Assembly (NCBI RefSeq): GCF_019925205.1
Contig: NC_083568.1
Location: 12,026,393-12,090,392, forward strand
DNA: 64,000 nt
Source: Metopolophium dirhodum
Lineage: Eukaryota > Arthropoda > Insecta > Hemiptera > Aphididae
Reading direction: 5' to 3'
Every line of letters starts with the position of its first letter. Within the stretch, counting starts at the first letter, position 1. A model generated the notes under the pieces. The model saw nothing but the letters and a program-made list of their open reading frames with translations. It searched no databases and had not been told where the DNA came from. The translations under genes and the position numbers were made by a program. Positions 1 through 12,480 of this stretch are shown here, piece after piece.

Positions 1-1594
1 CGCAAACCATGCACAATATCTTAAGTAGTATACCAGAAAATTTAAAATATTGTTGTTTTTGGCGTTTAAGACCGACCACCGTTATCTAATATCTATAGGA
101 AAATAATATGCTTAGGTGTTTATTATTGTTATAATATTATGTATATTGTATAATATAATAATATTATATTGTTTGCTGTCTTAAGTTTTTTAACCATTTT
201 CGGTATTTGTTCTCAACATTTAAAGACTCCTTTTATTCCCAAAAATAAAAGAATCACCCTGTATAGAAAATAGAAATCGACGATATACACCAGAAATTAT
301 GGTAACTATAGACACAGTACACAACAAGCACACGCGATTTCAACCGCCGCCGTGTCACATTCACTGCACATTTTATCGGTTTTCTATCGACTATCGAGCA
401 CATACAATGATTGTGGTCTGTGTTATTATTATTATTGTTTGAACGAAGCACGCGATCGTTTAAATCAGAAACATAATAGAAATATTCAATAATCGGTACT
501 TGTATTATTATATTAGTTCGTTCCTTTGAACTCCACCGAATATTTAAAAATTTGTGTCCAGCCTTGTATAATTTGAATTTTTGATTGCGATCTATTTTAT
601 TTTGTATTGGTACTATATTTTTATTTTGGCTACCAAATTATGCACTAATTAAGCGTGATTATTATGATTGGTTTAAACGTATTCAATTTATATGGTTTGT
701 TAGAATATCTAAAAGTATAGTAGGTACCTATATGGTAAACCTAAGGAATATAGTTATGTTATCAAATATTTATTTTAAAATGATAGTTCATAATTTACCA
801 TTCCTGTAACATAATAATAAGCTATTTTATAGGCAAAGAATATTTAAAAACTATTATTGCGTGATCAGTAGGTAAGTTAAAACGCAAGTATACATATTTT
901 GTGTTATACAAATAATAGCTAATCATTGTGTGATAATTTTATTTGGTAAAAGTTATATCAGCCTCCTACGATAAAATTAGGTAATATCTGTAAGCTTTGT
1001 ATTGAATTGGGTAAAATAAAAAAAGATTTTAATTTTGAAATGTTTGTACTTATAAACACATCATTTATACTTTGAAGGCTCAATCATTTTGCAATATTGT
1101 TTTCCGTTTATATTAAATAATACATTTTTTTATTGAATTACATTGTACCTAATTAAACTTAAATTGGTAATAACTAATAATTGATAAATATTATTTAGTT
1201 ATTCGACCTGTTCAACAACTGAACATATGTAGGTACGTGGCATATAGTTATTCGTCTTATCGACAGTTGTTTAAATTAAACCTTTAGATAGAATTCCTAT
1301 CTACGAATATTATAGAAATATAGTTAATTATTTTCATACGGAAATAATGGTTTTGAATAGTTTTCTCTACTTTTTTCATTTTAATTCCAATACCGATGTA
1401 TTTTCAATTTTTTTTTTCAATTTTATGATGGGTATTATGGAATATTATAATTTATATCAAATTAACTTTCAACTGAGTCCCTTTTATTATTATATGATTT
1501 TTCATCTACACAAACATAGATATTTATACTTTTTTAACGTAGATTATTTTTTCTGCCAGTTGCCACAAATATCGAATTTGGAAAAATACATTAA
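1..1594. other. AT-rich non-coding stretch
   Basis: I see no supportable gene here. The open frames are short, low in complexity and rich in Phe, Ile and Tyr, as expected of AT-rich spacer DNA. Confidence 0.6.
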
Positions 1595-2158
1595 TTTTAG
1601 ATTCTGAGCGAAGCAATGAATGTATTGATTTTAAAATGATGTGTGTTTTTTTTATTTTTTTTATTTTTGTGTCTGTCATCACCTTTTAGGACAGTAAAAG
1701 TGCTTAGATTTTCTTCAACAGTAACTTTTCTGATAGGGAAGTGAATCAATCTAGTTGGTACTTTGGGGGGTCAAAAGTAAAAATTTCTCAGTAGTTCTCA
1801 AACGCGACGTTCACATTTTTTTTTATAAGCATTTAAAGTTCAAATTTTGACAAAATTTATCAAATTTATAATTTAATAATTATTTTGTAGTTAAAAATTT
1901 ATAAAATGTTCAACTTTTATAGCTAAAGATTGAAAATTGAAAAGAAGGCTCCACGTAAATAGGTTATATATAAATTACTTTATTTACAATAATATCATCA
2001 AATATACTTGGTAATATCATAGGCTGGCTGACCGTTTTCGCTCAGAAACGTTTTTCTTATACAATGATATTATATTATTAAATTCAAATTTAACACCATC
2101 CATTACAGTGACCCACTTGTAACCTACTGTACAGCAGAGCGACATCCACTTACCCACA
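1595..2158 (+). repeat. Family-E dispersed repeat, short copy
   Basis: The copy starts with TTAGATTCTGAGCGAAGC and ends with GACATCCACTTACCCACA. The same ends bound the full-length copy at 31742-33222. About 0.9 kb of the middle is missing relative to that copy, so this is an internally deleted member. Near its right end it carries TTCGCTCAGAA, an inverted echo of the left end. No coding capacity is visible. The superfamily is uncertain. Confidence 0.8.
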
Positions 2159-5100
2159 TTTTTATTATTATTGTGTAAAACCGAGTCGATTAGGTTAAAA
2201 CCACGGTTTGAGGTATACTTAAAACTGTGTAAAATATATTACGGCTATAATAATAATGTATAATAAAACACAACATCTCATATTACCGCAACATTTATTG
2301 GATTAATATAACGATATACTTACTTACCTTATTAGTTAGTAATTTTAGTGGACCTATAGTAGTTGTTACTATATAGAGAATAATATCATTGGTGGCTCTT
2401 TGAGGGATCGGATGTGTGTAAAAAACTTAATATGATTCACGAACCTTGCCAATTCCTGTTAACGTAATGGGGTTATTTAATAAATAATTTATTCGGTGAA
2501 AATTAAAGTGCCTACGGTTTTCCAAATTTAATTAACATCCGTATAAAATTATTATTTAGTTGAATAAATGAATTTGTAAATTTAAAAATATATAGGTAGT
2601 AGGTATGAAGTGAAAAGTCAGCGATATGAATTTAAGTTTCTAAATTAATAGTATATTGTTTTTTTTTTTATTAAAACTGATTAACTACAACGTATAAACT
2701 ATAAACTATAATTACATTCCTGTAATAAATAGCTAGTACAATGGTGGTTATATAATATTATATAAGTGTATTCTATCGTATTTACGGTTTTTACATATCT
2801 GATAGATTGTTGATGATAGATGTGTGGGTGATGTATAGAAAAAAAACTGTGTTAAAATAATATCTAATAAAAATATAACTTATCAAACATCAAAAATTAA
2901 AAAATTTAAAAAAAACTTAAATACATTTATAATTTAAAAACGATTTTTGTACTATAATTACTGACGTGTCTCAAAATAATTATAAAATAAAATAATATAC
3001 ACCATGGCCAATATAACATAATATTATCACACATGTTTATCTTGTTTTTATTATATGATTTTAAATTTTCAAAAGTTGTCAAAAATATGTGAATAACTGG
3101 ATTATTGATTAATAAAAGGGAATCAGCATGTTTGGTGAATCACCCTGTATACCAGCTAAACGATTTTAATGTTGGTTTTTGTTGACCTACAAATCACAAC
3201 TTACTATATTATATGATACTGCTAACAAACAGCTAATGGTTTTTGAATTAATAATAGATATCGATTAAAAAAAATATTGAATAATACGAACTGTAGTACC
3301 GTAAAATATATATTAATGATGAACATTTTGTATTAACAATGCATCAGCTAGAAGTATTATATTTTTTAAGTGTTTTTCGAGTTTATAAACGACATAGGTC
3401 TGTTGTATAGTTGTTATAAAATATAGACGAATAATTTACGAATGCAATGGTGATAAGCATATATCGAGTAAAGTATGTCAAATAATATATTATTATTTAA
3501 AGTTATAAATTGATCTAAAACATAAAATATTAACGATACAAGAACGTGTTCTAATTTTTTTATAGATCAGTGATTGATTTTGTATAATACATGTCAAGGA
3601 TTTTCGGAGAATATTATACAAATGTGTTAATAATACTTTATGTGTACAATTTGTTTCCGTTTTTTTTCTAATGTAAATTTAAATTTTCCGTAGAAATTGA
3701 TATAGGTTTATGTATAATAATTTACGGTGAAGCGTCTTCGACGAAATAGGGACAACTTCATATTGGTAAACTAATAGTAATAATAATAATAATAATAAAA
3801 TAGCTGCTAATAAACTGAATGAGGTTATTATAATAATATGAGAAGCGTACCTAATTATCGTCGACGCGAGAAGTGAAATATTATTATTTTCATTTTGGAA
3901 ACCTGATCAATCGGACGCGTTTCTTGCTGTTTATGTTACAATTATTAATAAGTATTATATTTGCATAATTATAGTAGTAGGTAACACATATTATCACATT
4001 ATTACGTGGGTATTGATACCGTGGCCGACCTATTCGTATTATTATTATAAAATTAAATCGGATGGATAAATGCGTCGAATCTTCGTGGAAATTCGTCTAA
4101 ACCCTAAAGACTTGACGATAATAATGTTATCATCGCAATATTTATAGGTGCACACCGACACCGCACACAATTATTATTTGTGGGTCTTTATAATACCATC
4201 GTATAGATACACCACATCATTATAAATTATAATAATATTGTCGTTCGACGTCTTTAGAACAGCCAGCAGCTCATTAATTATGTACAGATGTTATAATTAA
4301 TAAGGCGGCGCGCGCATCAGTCTCGGTACCTAACCGCGATGTCGGCGATTATAATAACCTATATGTCTTATAGTAGGTATAGTGGTATGTACCAAAGCAG
4401 ACCATTAATAATAATATATTGTCACGATGAGGAGCGATTTGTGAAAAAACTAATCGCCATAATCGGGTGATAGCTGTTCGGCCGATAATAATAATTATTC
4501 ACGAGACGGTTTCGGCTTTCTTAAAATGCCATGTCATCCAAAAATCATCGGTTAAAAAAATTTAGGCCTAGCAAAAAACCATATGATTACGACGTATACA
4601 ATAGGTAGTACGAGTGAAATTGAGTTGCAAAGCAAAAAACAATAATAATAATACCATTTTGTTTTGTTCGCGTCCGTCGTTGCACGTTGCACACTGGTGA
4701 CCTGCAATACTCAATTCGGCGAATTATCAGTGTCGTCTGATCGGGGCCGGGTTAGTGCCCCTTATTAGTTATTACTATAATTATTGTAAGCCACCGCCAA
4801 AGCGAGTTTTGATTTTTGGGTCAGGTATTATGCGTATAACACGTCTTTAACATATAGAATAATACTGTAGGTAAGTGTCGACCAGTTCAAGTTGAATATT
4901 CAAGCAATCAAGAATCGATATTGCATAATATATTGTAGTGATGAGTGTTATTATTTATCATAATTATTTAAAACAACAGATTGTTTTTCTGTTTTTTGTC
5001 GTTATTTTATTTCGAATCGCCGAGTTAGGTATTATAATAGTCACTGGGACTGGGTATACATCAGCTGGCCCCGGGGAACTGGCACAATCGACCTTGCAAT

Positions 5101-5967
5101 GATCTAGTTATAAGTCCTACAGATATTTTCATGAAATATAAGATATATGCATTAACAAACAAAGCTCTAATTTGTGGAATGGCTTTAATTAATTTGTAAA
5201 TGAAGATTACAAGACGCGCTGCCTTATTTATTCGCGCAGAGAGAATCGGAGACGACGATCGTGATAATAATAAAATATTATTTTAGGGTAGGTAGGTATA
5301 TTTTTCGCGCGAAAACGGTTTTAACATAATAATAATACGACAATGTGTGTGTGCATGTTTTTAGTTGAAATTGTAATATTCGGTACTCGACGAATAAGCA
5401 ATTTCAATTACGTCTCGTGTTGGTGTGTGACTGAACTAGTTACTGCAGCTGCTGTCTTCTTTGAATATTATTTCGGAGGATATCTCGTATTACGATCTCG
5501 GGAACGAGAGGTGGTGGCGGTGGTTTATTATCGCGTTACGTCGTCGCCCACCACGCACCGTTCTACCTTCCCACTAAACGAGCTCTCTTCAACGTATTCG
5601 GTTTCCATTTAAAATAAGAAATTGCTCATAACAATTTTCACGCAATATACATTATTATCAAATAATACTATAACGATATAAAGGTACACCGGTACACGTA
5701 TTATAATAATGTATATTATAGTATATGTATAATACTATATTTATTCAGTACCTTCGGCGACGTTGTTGCGGTTCACGCTTGTTAAACCGAATAAGAGGCA
5801 TTCGTCTAAAAGTCATGACAATATTATAATATAATAATTAATAATATTATACATTTATACCTCCTCAAAGTTGTCTAACCTAACGTAGAGTCTGATGCCT
5901 ACTTGACAATGTCATATTATATGTATATATTTGTATGCTGTTTTGTATTCGTATGATCTATAATAAT
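2159..5967. other. AT-rich intergenic DNA
   Basis: No gene is supported. The stretch around 3697-3845 resembles 25206-25345, which lies in intron 2 of GST-2; both share a TAGGTTTATGTATAA start and a GCTAATAAAC end. The 89-residue open frame at 5343-5612 has no recognisable family. Confidence 0.5.
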
Positions 5968-5975
5968 ATGGCTAT

Positions 5976-7541
5976 CAGGGTTACCACCTTTTAGTGTCAA
6001 AAATACGGGACACATATTTTTTTTTGACAATATTAAGTTTGATTTATTAACATGCCAATGAAATAAAATATTGTTAATTTGTATAGCTCCTTAAAATTCA
6101 AAATAATAATATATTTATGGCTCTTTATTTTATTTTGCATTCAAATTATTATGGAATACAAAATTAAGTTGGCCTAAAAAAAAATTCTAACAGATGTATT
6201 TTTAAATATTAACAATAACATAAATATTAAGCTCTCACTTGTATAATAATATATTATAATACCTATACAAACTAAATACTATTGTTAGATTAACAGACAA
6301 TATAAAATAGATAAAATACGATAAAATTTTAAATTTTGGAACAAATTATAATAATTGTGTTTAAAATTAGTTATTGTAATTAAAGTTTTTTATTTAGTTT
6401 TAAAAGAATATTTTTGGTTATTTGATACTGCTTTAAGTAAGTCTTCATCTAGCTTTATTTTTTCAATAAAATCTGAACAGTTTTCTTCAAAGTTCAGGCT
6501 TATTTGAAGTTCTGACTTGATAAGTTCTACTTTACACCGGTTCCTTTCTTTTGACCACTTTTGATTCATAATAGAAAAAACTCTTTTGATGGTGGAATAC
6601 TTAACACATATGAAACTTAAAGAAATATATTTTTGAAATTTTTTTTTGTACCACTTGAAAATATTTTTGTCCACTTAGAGTACACATTTTGCTCTATACT
6701 ATAAACATTATTTAAAATAGGTTTTATTATGCAATATTCATAAAAAAGGCCATCTAAAGAAATATTTTCTAATTGTAATGTCTTAACAACTTTCACCACT
6801 TAGATAAATATGTATTAATATTTATATAAAATTGCCCAAAGATTTTCTTATACTTTTCATATTTGTTTGCTTTTATATGTTGATTGCATGAAATAAAATG
6901 TGCATCAAAAAATTGTTGCTCCAATCTTTCTGTGAAATTAGTTTTTAAATAATCCATAATTTCATACAATTCTGTAGCAGATGTGTCCATATTCTGTAAC
7001 CGTTTACTAGTTTTCTGAAAAATTTGAACCACATTTGCACAAAAAGTTAAATATGTATAGGTTTTAGTATAAAGATAATTGTCTTGCTCTGTATCAGTAT
7101 CTGCATTTATCGACAGTAATTTTTGAAGAACTTTGGGACATTCATCTCCTATTGATATAAAATATGATATTAAGGCTGGATAAAATTTTAAAATTTTGTC
7201 AATTGCTGGAGCAAGAGATAACCACCTAGTTGGTACACGTTTTACCAGTTCTTCCCAATCAACTTGAGCAAAATCAAAAAAACTTTTTAAATTTTCTCTT
7301 CTTGAAGCAGATGAAGAGAAATGACTATATATTTTTAATACTACTGTCTCTACATCTAAGTCTAATTTTTGTAAACCATGTTTAAATGCATTGATTTTAA
7401 ATATCACGATATTTGTGTATAATTTTAAGAAATACTCAAATACGGGACATATTGCGTCCCGACACTCATTAAGCCAGGACGCGGAACAAATCAAACAAAA
7501 ACCGGACTGTCCCGTGGAATACGGGACGGGTGGCAACCCTG
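5976..7541 (-). mobile_element. hAT-superfamily transposon, decayed
   Basis: The termini are inverted: CAGGGTTACCACC on the left and the complement of CAGGGTTGCCACC on the right. They are bracketed by a perfect 8-bp direct repeat, ATGGCTAT, at 5968-5975 and 7542-7549. An 8-bp duplication and CAGGG ends are typical of hAT elements. The minus strand encodes pieces of a hAT-type transposase. At 1566 bp, with frame breaks, it is a truncated and presumably immobile copy. Confidence 0.92.
6390..7536 (-). pseudogene. hAT transposase-like (KIAA1586-like) pseudogene
   Basis: Three overlapping minus-strand frames at 7536-6793, 6799-6617 and 6674-6390 read as consecutive parts of one protein broken by frameshifts. 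The first holds the RVPTRWLSLAPAI block, seen in hAT-derived proteins such as KIAA1586-like and ZMYM-like families. The last holds the FSIMNQKWSKERNR block, which resembles the hAT C-terminal dimerisation region. An N-terminal BED or zinc-finger part and most of the catalytic core are not visible. The frame reads directly into the terminal repeat at 7541, so no native start is left. The family assignment comes from motif memory, not a search. Confidence 0.75.
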
Positions 7542-7899
7542 ATGGCTATACATATATTATGTATCCATAACGCACGGTTTTTAAATTTGCGACCGGTTAT
7601 AATGGCATATATTTTATAAAGTAAATCATAATATTATGTTAGTGTCATCAATATCATACGCATGTCGCTAAATCACCTAACCGAACACTATAGTCATTAT
7701 TAGGTTTTTACGATTATTTATGCACTGCACTGTAGTAAGTTGTAGTTGTTCGTTTTAGATGTGTAATTTAATTGTAATGTGCCGATTTTTAACGACGTCA
7801 CAATTACCTATATGGCTATATATAATACCTACCATGATCGATCTAATATATATTTTGTTATGTACATGAATACCTATTATCAATACAACCTATGTATAA

Positions 7900-8896
7900 C
7901 CTACCGGGTGATCTATGACACATAACCTAACCTTGCCATTTAAGATAGTAGATACTCATTATTTCAAAAAAACACTGACGTTTTTAAAAATATTTTTCTT
8001 CATATAATTAAGTAATGTCGAGTTGTTTGAAAACATTTTTCTAAAAAAAAAAATATTTTATGCTATTTTTTAATTTTTTTCTGACTACATGCATTTTTAA
8101 TTCATTATTCTACAGCAGAATAGTTTTTGGAGTACTTCGATGTATCATAATCGAATTTTGGACGAGTAGGTTATGAGTTATAACTTTTTCAAGTTTTTAT
8201 TGGCGGTGTGTAGTGGTAAAGAGCGGGGTACTTCACAAAATGTTGGTTCACCGCTCCACTCTTCTAAACTTTAAATACTATTATATATATAATTAAAAAA
8301 CTACCTACTCAATTGAAATTTGATTTTTATAGATCGAAATACTCCGAAGAACATTCTGTTACGGAATATGTAATTAAAAATGCATTTTGTCATTCAAAAA
8401 AATTAATAACCTGAAAATGATTACGATAAATAAATAGGTAGTATACAGTGGTCGTTGCAAGATAGACTGATACAGCGGCGGCGGCGGCGGCATACTAACG
8501 AACATCAAGAGGTTCTCCTTCTCCGTGCTTGAATGTTATTACCAAAAATAAAATGAGTGAATGAGTATATCCATCTGTATTAGTATATTCTATAATTTCC
8601 ATATCACATTAATTTATTAATATTGTCATTGTCAGCTGAGTCATTTATTAGTATGCTAAACATTGTATGTGTACATTTAATATTTATAATAAACAAAAGT
8701 TGGTGAGTCGACTGGGGCGCGCCGCGTGGTCGAAACATACCGCGAATAGTTTGGGTTACACAGACTGTAAAAAATATAATTTTTTTTCAAAAATGGTCTT
8801 TTGTAACAAATGAAAAGTATATAAAAAAATATTTCCAAAAACGTTAGTGTTTTCTGAAATGATGAGTGTTAAATGGATCACTCCGTGTATCAGGTA
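7900..8896. mobile_element. Non-coding inverted-repeat element (MITE-like)
   Basis: About 100 bp at the left end (GGGTGATC, then CTCATTATTTC and ACACTGACGTTTTT) reappears in inverted and diverged form at 8780-8896 (AACGTTAGTGTTTTC, then GATGAGTG and GGATCACTCCG). The interior has no coding frame. It contains a (CGG)n tract near 8476. No target duplication was resolved. Confidence 0.6.
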
Positions 8897-11800
8897 TATA
8901 AAAAATTTAGATCAGAGATGAAAAACTTTTTTTCGTAGGTATACTATTGCGCATGGCCATGACGATATTTATATTATAAATGTATAGTAGGTACTGTATT
9001 CACGCACGTCATGCCATGTGTGGTGATCTGGTTGTGAAATGTGCTGACAAAGTTAACGAAAAATCAAGTTTTTGTTATTATTTTGAAGTTATTATTTGTT
9101 AGGTTCAAACTAAAGAATCTTCGTTAACCCATAACACAGGAATATAGGATAGATAATGTAATATTTATACTCGAACAGTTACATTGTTTAAATTATAATT
9201 GTTTTAAATTTTAGTGTCGGACGTCGGTACCTTGATCGGGTCCGAGGGCGTCATTTAATTGTCGATAACCGTTCGTTCAAGGATGACGTGCGGGCTGAGC
9301 TAAAGTTTGGTCATTCTTTAAATATGCGTTAGATCGATGGTGTGTCACATATTATGGACTGCACTATATTCTCCACACTAATTTTTACTCAATTACATAG
9401 AATAAAGTAGACTTGTTATCCATTATTTATAGCTTATTTAGAAATAATAGTTCAGGAGTAACATTGAGGAATTATTAATATACATGGGAAGTCCACATTT
9501 TATTTCATAAGTTATTCAGATTGTTAAAATAGCAAAATAATAATATATTCAAATATCATTAAATTATACATATTATATATATATTTATTATTAATCATAA
9601 TTATTATCACACTTCTTTACCACTAATTATAATAAATGTAGTGGGTTTGTATTCCTATGTTTAAATATTGCTTTATCTCACTATCCACAGAATTTCGACT
9701 ATATATTTTAGTTTTATAAGTTCATAACCATAAAATAGTTAAAATTAATTATAATATAATTTTCCATAACTTGATTAATAATAATATTGTCAACAGGTTA
9801 GGTTAGGTTGACGACAAAGTCGAATGTATACGTCATCATTAATAATTGTTATTATTTATACCTATATGTATGATCATGAATTATTAAAACTGAAGTCAAC
9901 ATAAGAATAAATTGTTATCAGGTAGGTAATGGTTTTAATTATTGAATGTTTGATATTGGTATTTTAAAAGCGTTTATAAGATTATATTATGTATACTTTG
10001 CCGCCTTTTAATAAATATGTAATACTGTAATGTAATATAGTCGAACAACAATAATTATATCAAATAAGGAAATTATTATTCCAGAAGTCATATATTAATA
10101 ATATATTATACAAGTAGCGTATATGGAATTTTTTCCCACTTATAGTAGGTACCTACGGCGGAGTGTTAAGGAAACTTGAGATTTATCACGGTTTGTTTAA
10201 TGAATTTAGGTAATACTATAGGTATATAGATTTATGAATATCTACAACAGTACGTGCGTTAATTTATTTCCAATATATTATATATAACAACGTGCAATAA
10301 TGTAGTGATAATATGTGTAATAGTGTATCAAAACCCTTTGGCTATTTGACGGCAGTTGTAGGTATGCACTATTCCATTCGTCCCACGGCTTGTCTCGGAA
10401 ACAAAGTTCAACAACAAAAGAAAGGCGTGACACCTACCCATACATAATAATGATATCACTAATACCTATACATATTATATTATTATATTTAAGTATAATA
10501 ATATAATAGTAGTATAAGTATAGTGTATAAGTTGTGCATGGCGTGCGTGTCCATGTGCGTATACACATCGAGGACATGGCGACCGACGATCAATAATGTC
10601 GTGAAAAGTTTATAAAAATTACAGGAGGAACGAGAGGTACGAGGATTAGCGATAAAGGCTCGAAGGGCCTTTGGCCGCGTCGAAATTGATAGGTTACACT
10701 ACGACCAGATGTATAGCTGTAGGGCGTAGTTGGACCGAATACCGAGCATATATTATTATAAATAAATATACTGTTATATACAATGACACTTTGAGATGCT
10801 CATTTTCCTCGATTTAGTTTCGCAGGTAAAGAATAATGGTGTGATGTTGAAAATATAACGACTTTACCCATAATATTATGGGTAAAGTCGTCGTGGGGTT
10901 CGCTTTTCTTTAGACAACGGAGTAGTAATAGTAATGGAATTTTTCGTTCTATTTTGTGAATCCCTCCAATTCCAGCTCTTTAAAATATTCGTTCCTTTCA
11001 TTCACCGATAGTGATAATATTTAATTTGAAAATTTTTCATTCTTCGGTTCATTAACAATTGACCTCTAGGACTAGGAGGTTGGGGGTGTCGTCGTCGTTC
11101 CGTTAAAATATTATCATTTTTTTTTGGCACGTAGACGTATCATAGTAGGATACTAAAATTATTAACGATCGTTATCCCTCAACCAGTGAATATTTATTGT
11201 CTTAATATTTCTATTAAATCCAAACAATCAAACCTATAATTATATCCATTATCTATAAATTTACACCAATTAATTTATATTACCTATTATCTATTAGTTA
11301 TTAACGGCGTTACGTGTTTAGTATATTCCTTCCGCAAACTGTATTCAATTATTCGATGTATGGTTATTGGTTATTAATGGTCACACCCGGTTATCTACGG
11401 CGAACAATGCTATCGGGTAAAAAAATGACTTCGGGCACAGAATTCTGCCCTACGAGTACATATTTTAACCGATTGAACGAAGGAGGCCGTAAGAGCGAGT
11501 ATAGGAAAGAGTTCAGATGGAATCGTTGCTCTGTACCGGAATCGTTCATTTGGAACGATTCGGTCTCGACCCATCACTATACGACCATATTTTACCGATT
11601 CAGGTGTTTCATTATAATTTATTACTATAATAACATGCCTGCGCGACATGATAACAATCAATAATAATATTATTTTATTAGATATTTAAAAAACTCCACT
11701 GGACCATCCGCGTGACTTTCAATCTGTTTGGCTTCAAACACGACACATGAACACATACCGAATCGACGACATCGAGAGTACATTTTTCTCGGCCATTTGA

Positions 11801-12370
11801 CTGAGGTTGTATTATTGTACCTATATTATACCCACACGAGGGGAAAGCTGCTGCGAGTGGGTAAAATATATTATGTAGATACGACGTGTAGGCCCGTGGT
11901 CGTGGTCCCCGACTCGGACTTTCCGGCATCGCCCGTTCGATCAGCGGTGGCCGTTTTTTTTTTTAAAATTATGTTTTAGTTACAACTCAAACGATACATA
12001 AGGGAAAACCGGTGAATGATACACACCGATACATTTCCTCCTCCTCCTCCTCTTTCCGTCATCTTCGTCCTTTCACCGTCTCACTTCCACGCATATACAG
12101 AGTCGCAATGACGTATAGACTACAATAATTTTATTTTACATCGCGATGACCGGAGGTGAGTCATCTGCGGGGAATCACGAATATTACCGCCGCTGAAATA
12201 ATAATACTATAAAATGTAGTATCATAATACCGGTACGATGCGATCAATATTATATTATTATTATAGGTCTGTAGCTTGTAATATAATATATATGTACACA
12301 CACAAACAATATGTAAAATAATAATGACTTGTCGTCGGTGGAGGGGACTTGGCTGTGGCGGGGGAAGTGA
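8897..12370. other. AT-rich intergenic DNA upstream of GST-1
   Basis: No gene is supported. The open frames at 11314-11664 and on the opposite strand at 11410-11661 overlap one another and match nothing I recognise. The base composition becomes more balanced from about 11.3 to 12.5 kb, as often near an insect promoter. Confidence 0.5.
10858..10891. repeat. Perfect 34-bp palindrome
   Basis: The half-site ACGACTTTACCCATAAT is followed directly by its exact reverse complement with no loop. It could form a cruciform or be the joined ends of a vanished inverted-repeat element. Confidence 0.9.
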
Positions 12371-12373
12371 CCG

Positions 12374-12416
12374 ATAAATATAACCGGCAAGCCGGCGCCG
12401 GCTCCAAACAGTCAGT
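12374..12416 (+). promoter_or_regulatory. Putative TATA/Inr promoter of GST-1
   Basis: A TATAA core (T at 12379) lies 31-35 bp before two overlapping arthropod initiator-like sites (ACAGT and TCAGT, 12408-12416). A splice donor follows at 12481. The link to GST-1, 4.5 kb downstream, is inference from orientation and the lack of any other gene between them. Confidence 0.5.
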
Positions 12417-12480
12417 CGACGTACACACCAGTCGCTAGCCATTTCAATTTCTTTTTCAACGTCAAAACTCAAACCGACAG
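12410..12480 (+). other. Likely non-coding first exon (5' UTR) of GST-1
   Basis: The stretch runs from the predicted start site to a good donor, CAG|gtaaat. It contains no ATG in frame with GST-1. The matching acceptor would be TTTTAG at 16945-16950, one base before the GST-1 ATG. Transcript data are needed for proof. Confidence 0.45.

Noticed and set aside
5343..5612. 89-residue open frame
   Set aside because: No motif, no conserved context and biased composition.
9790..9812. GGTTAGGTTAGG, resembling the insect telomere repeat
   Set aside because: Only two units, which fits chance and is not a telomeric tract.
11314..11664. 116-residue open frame on the plus strand
   Set aside because: It overlaps an opposite-strand frame, shows no family motif or splice context, and has no ATG at its listed start.
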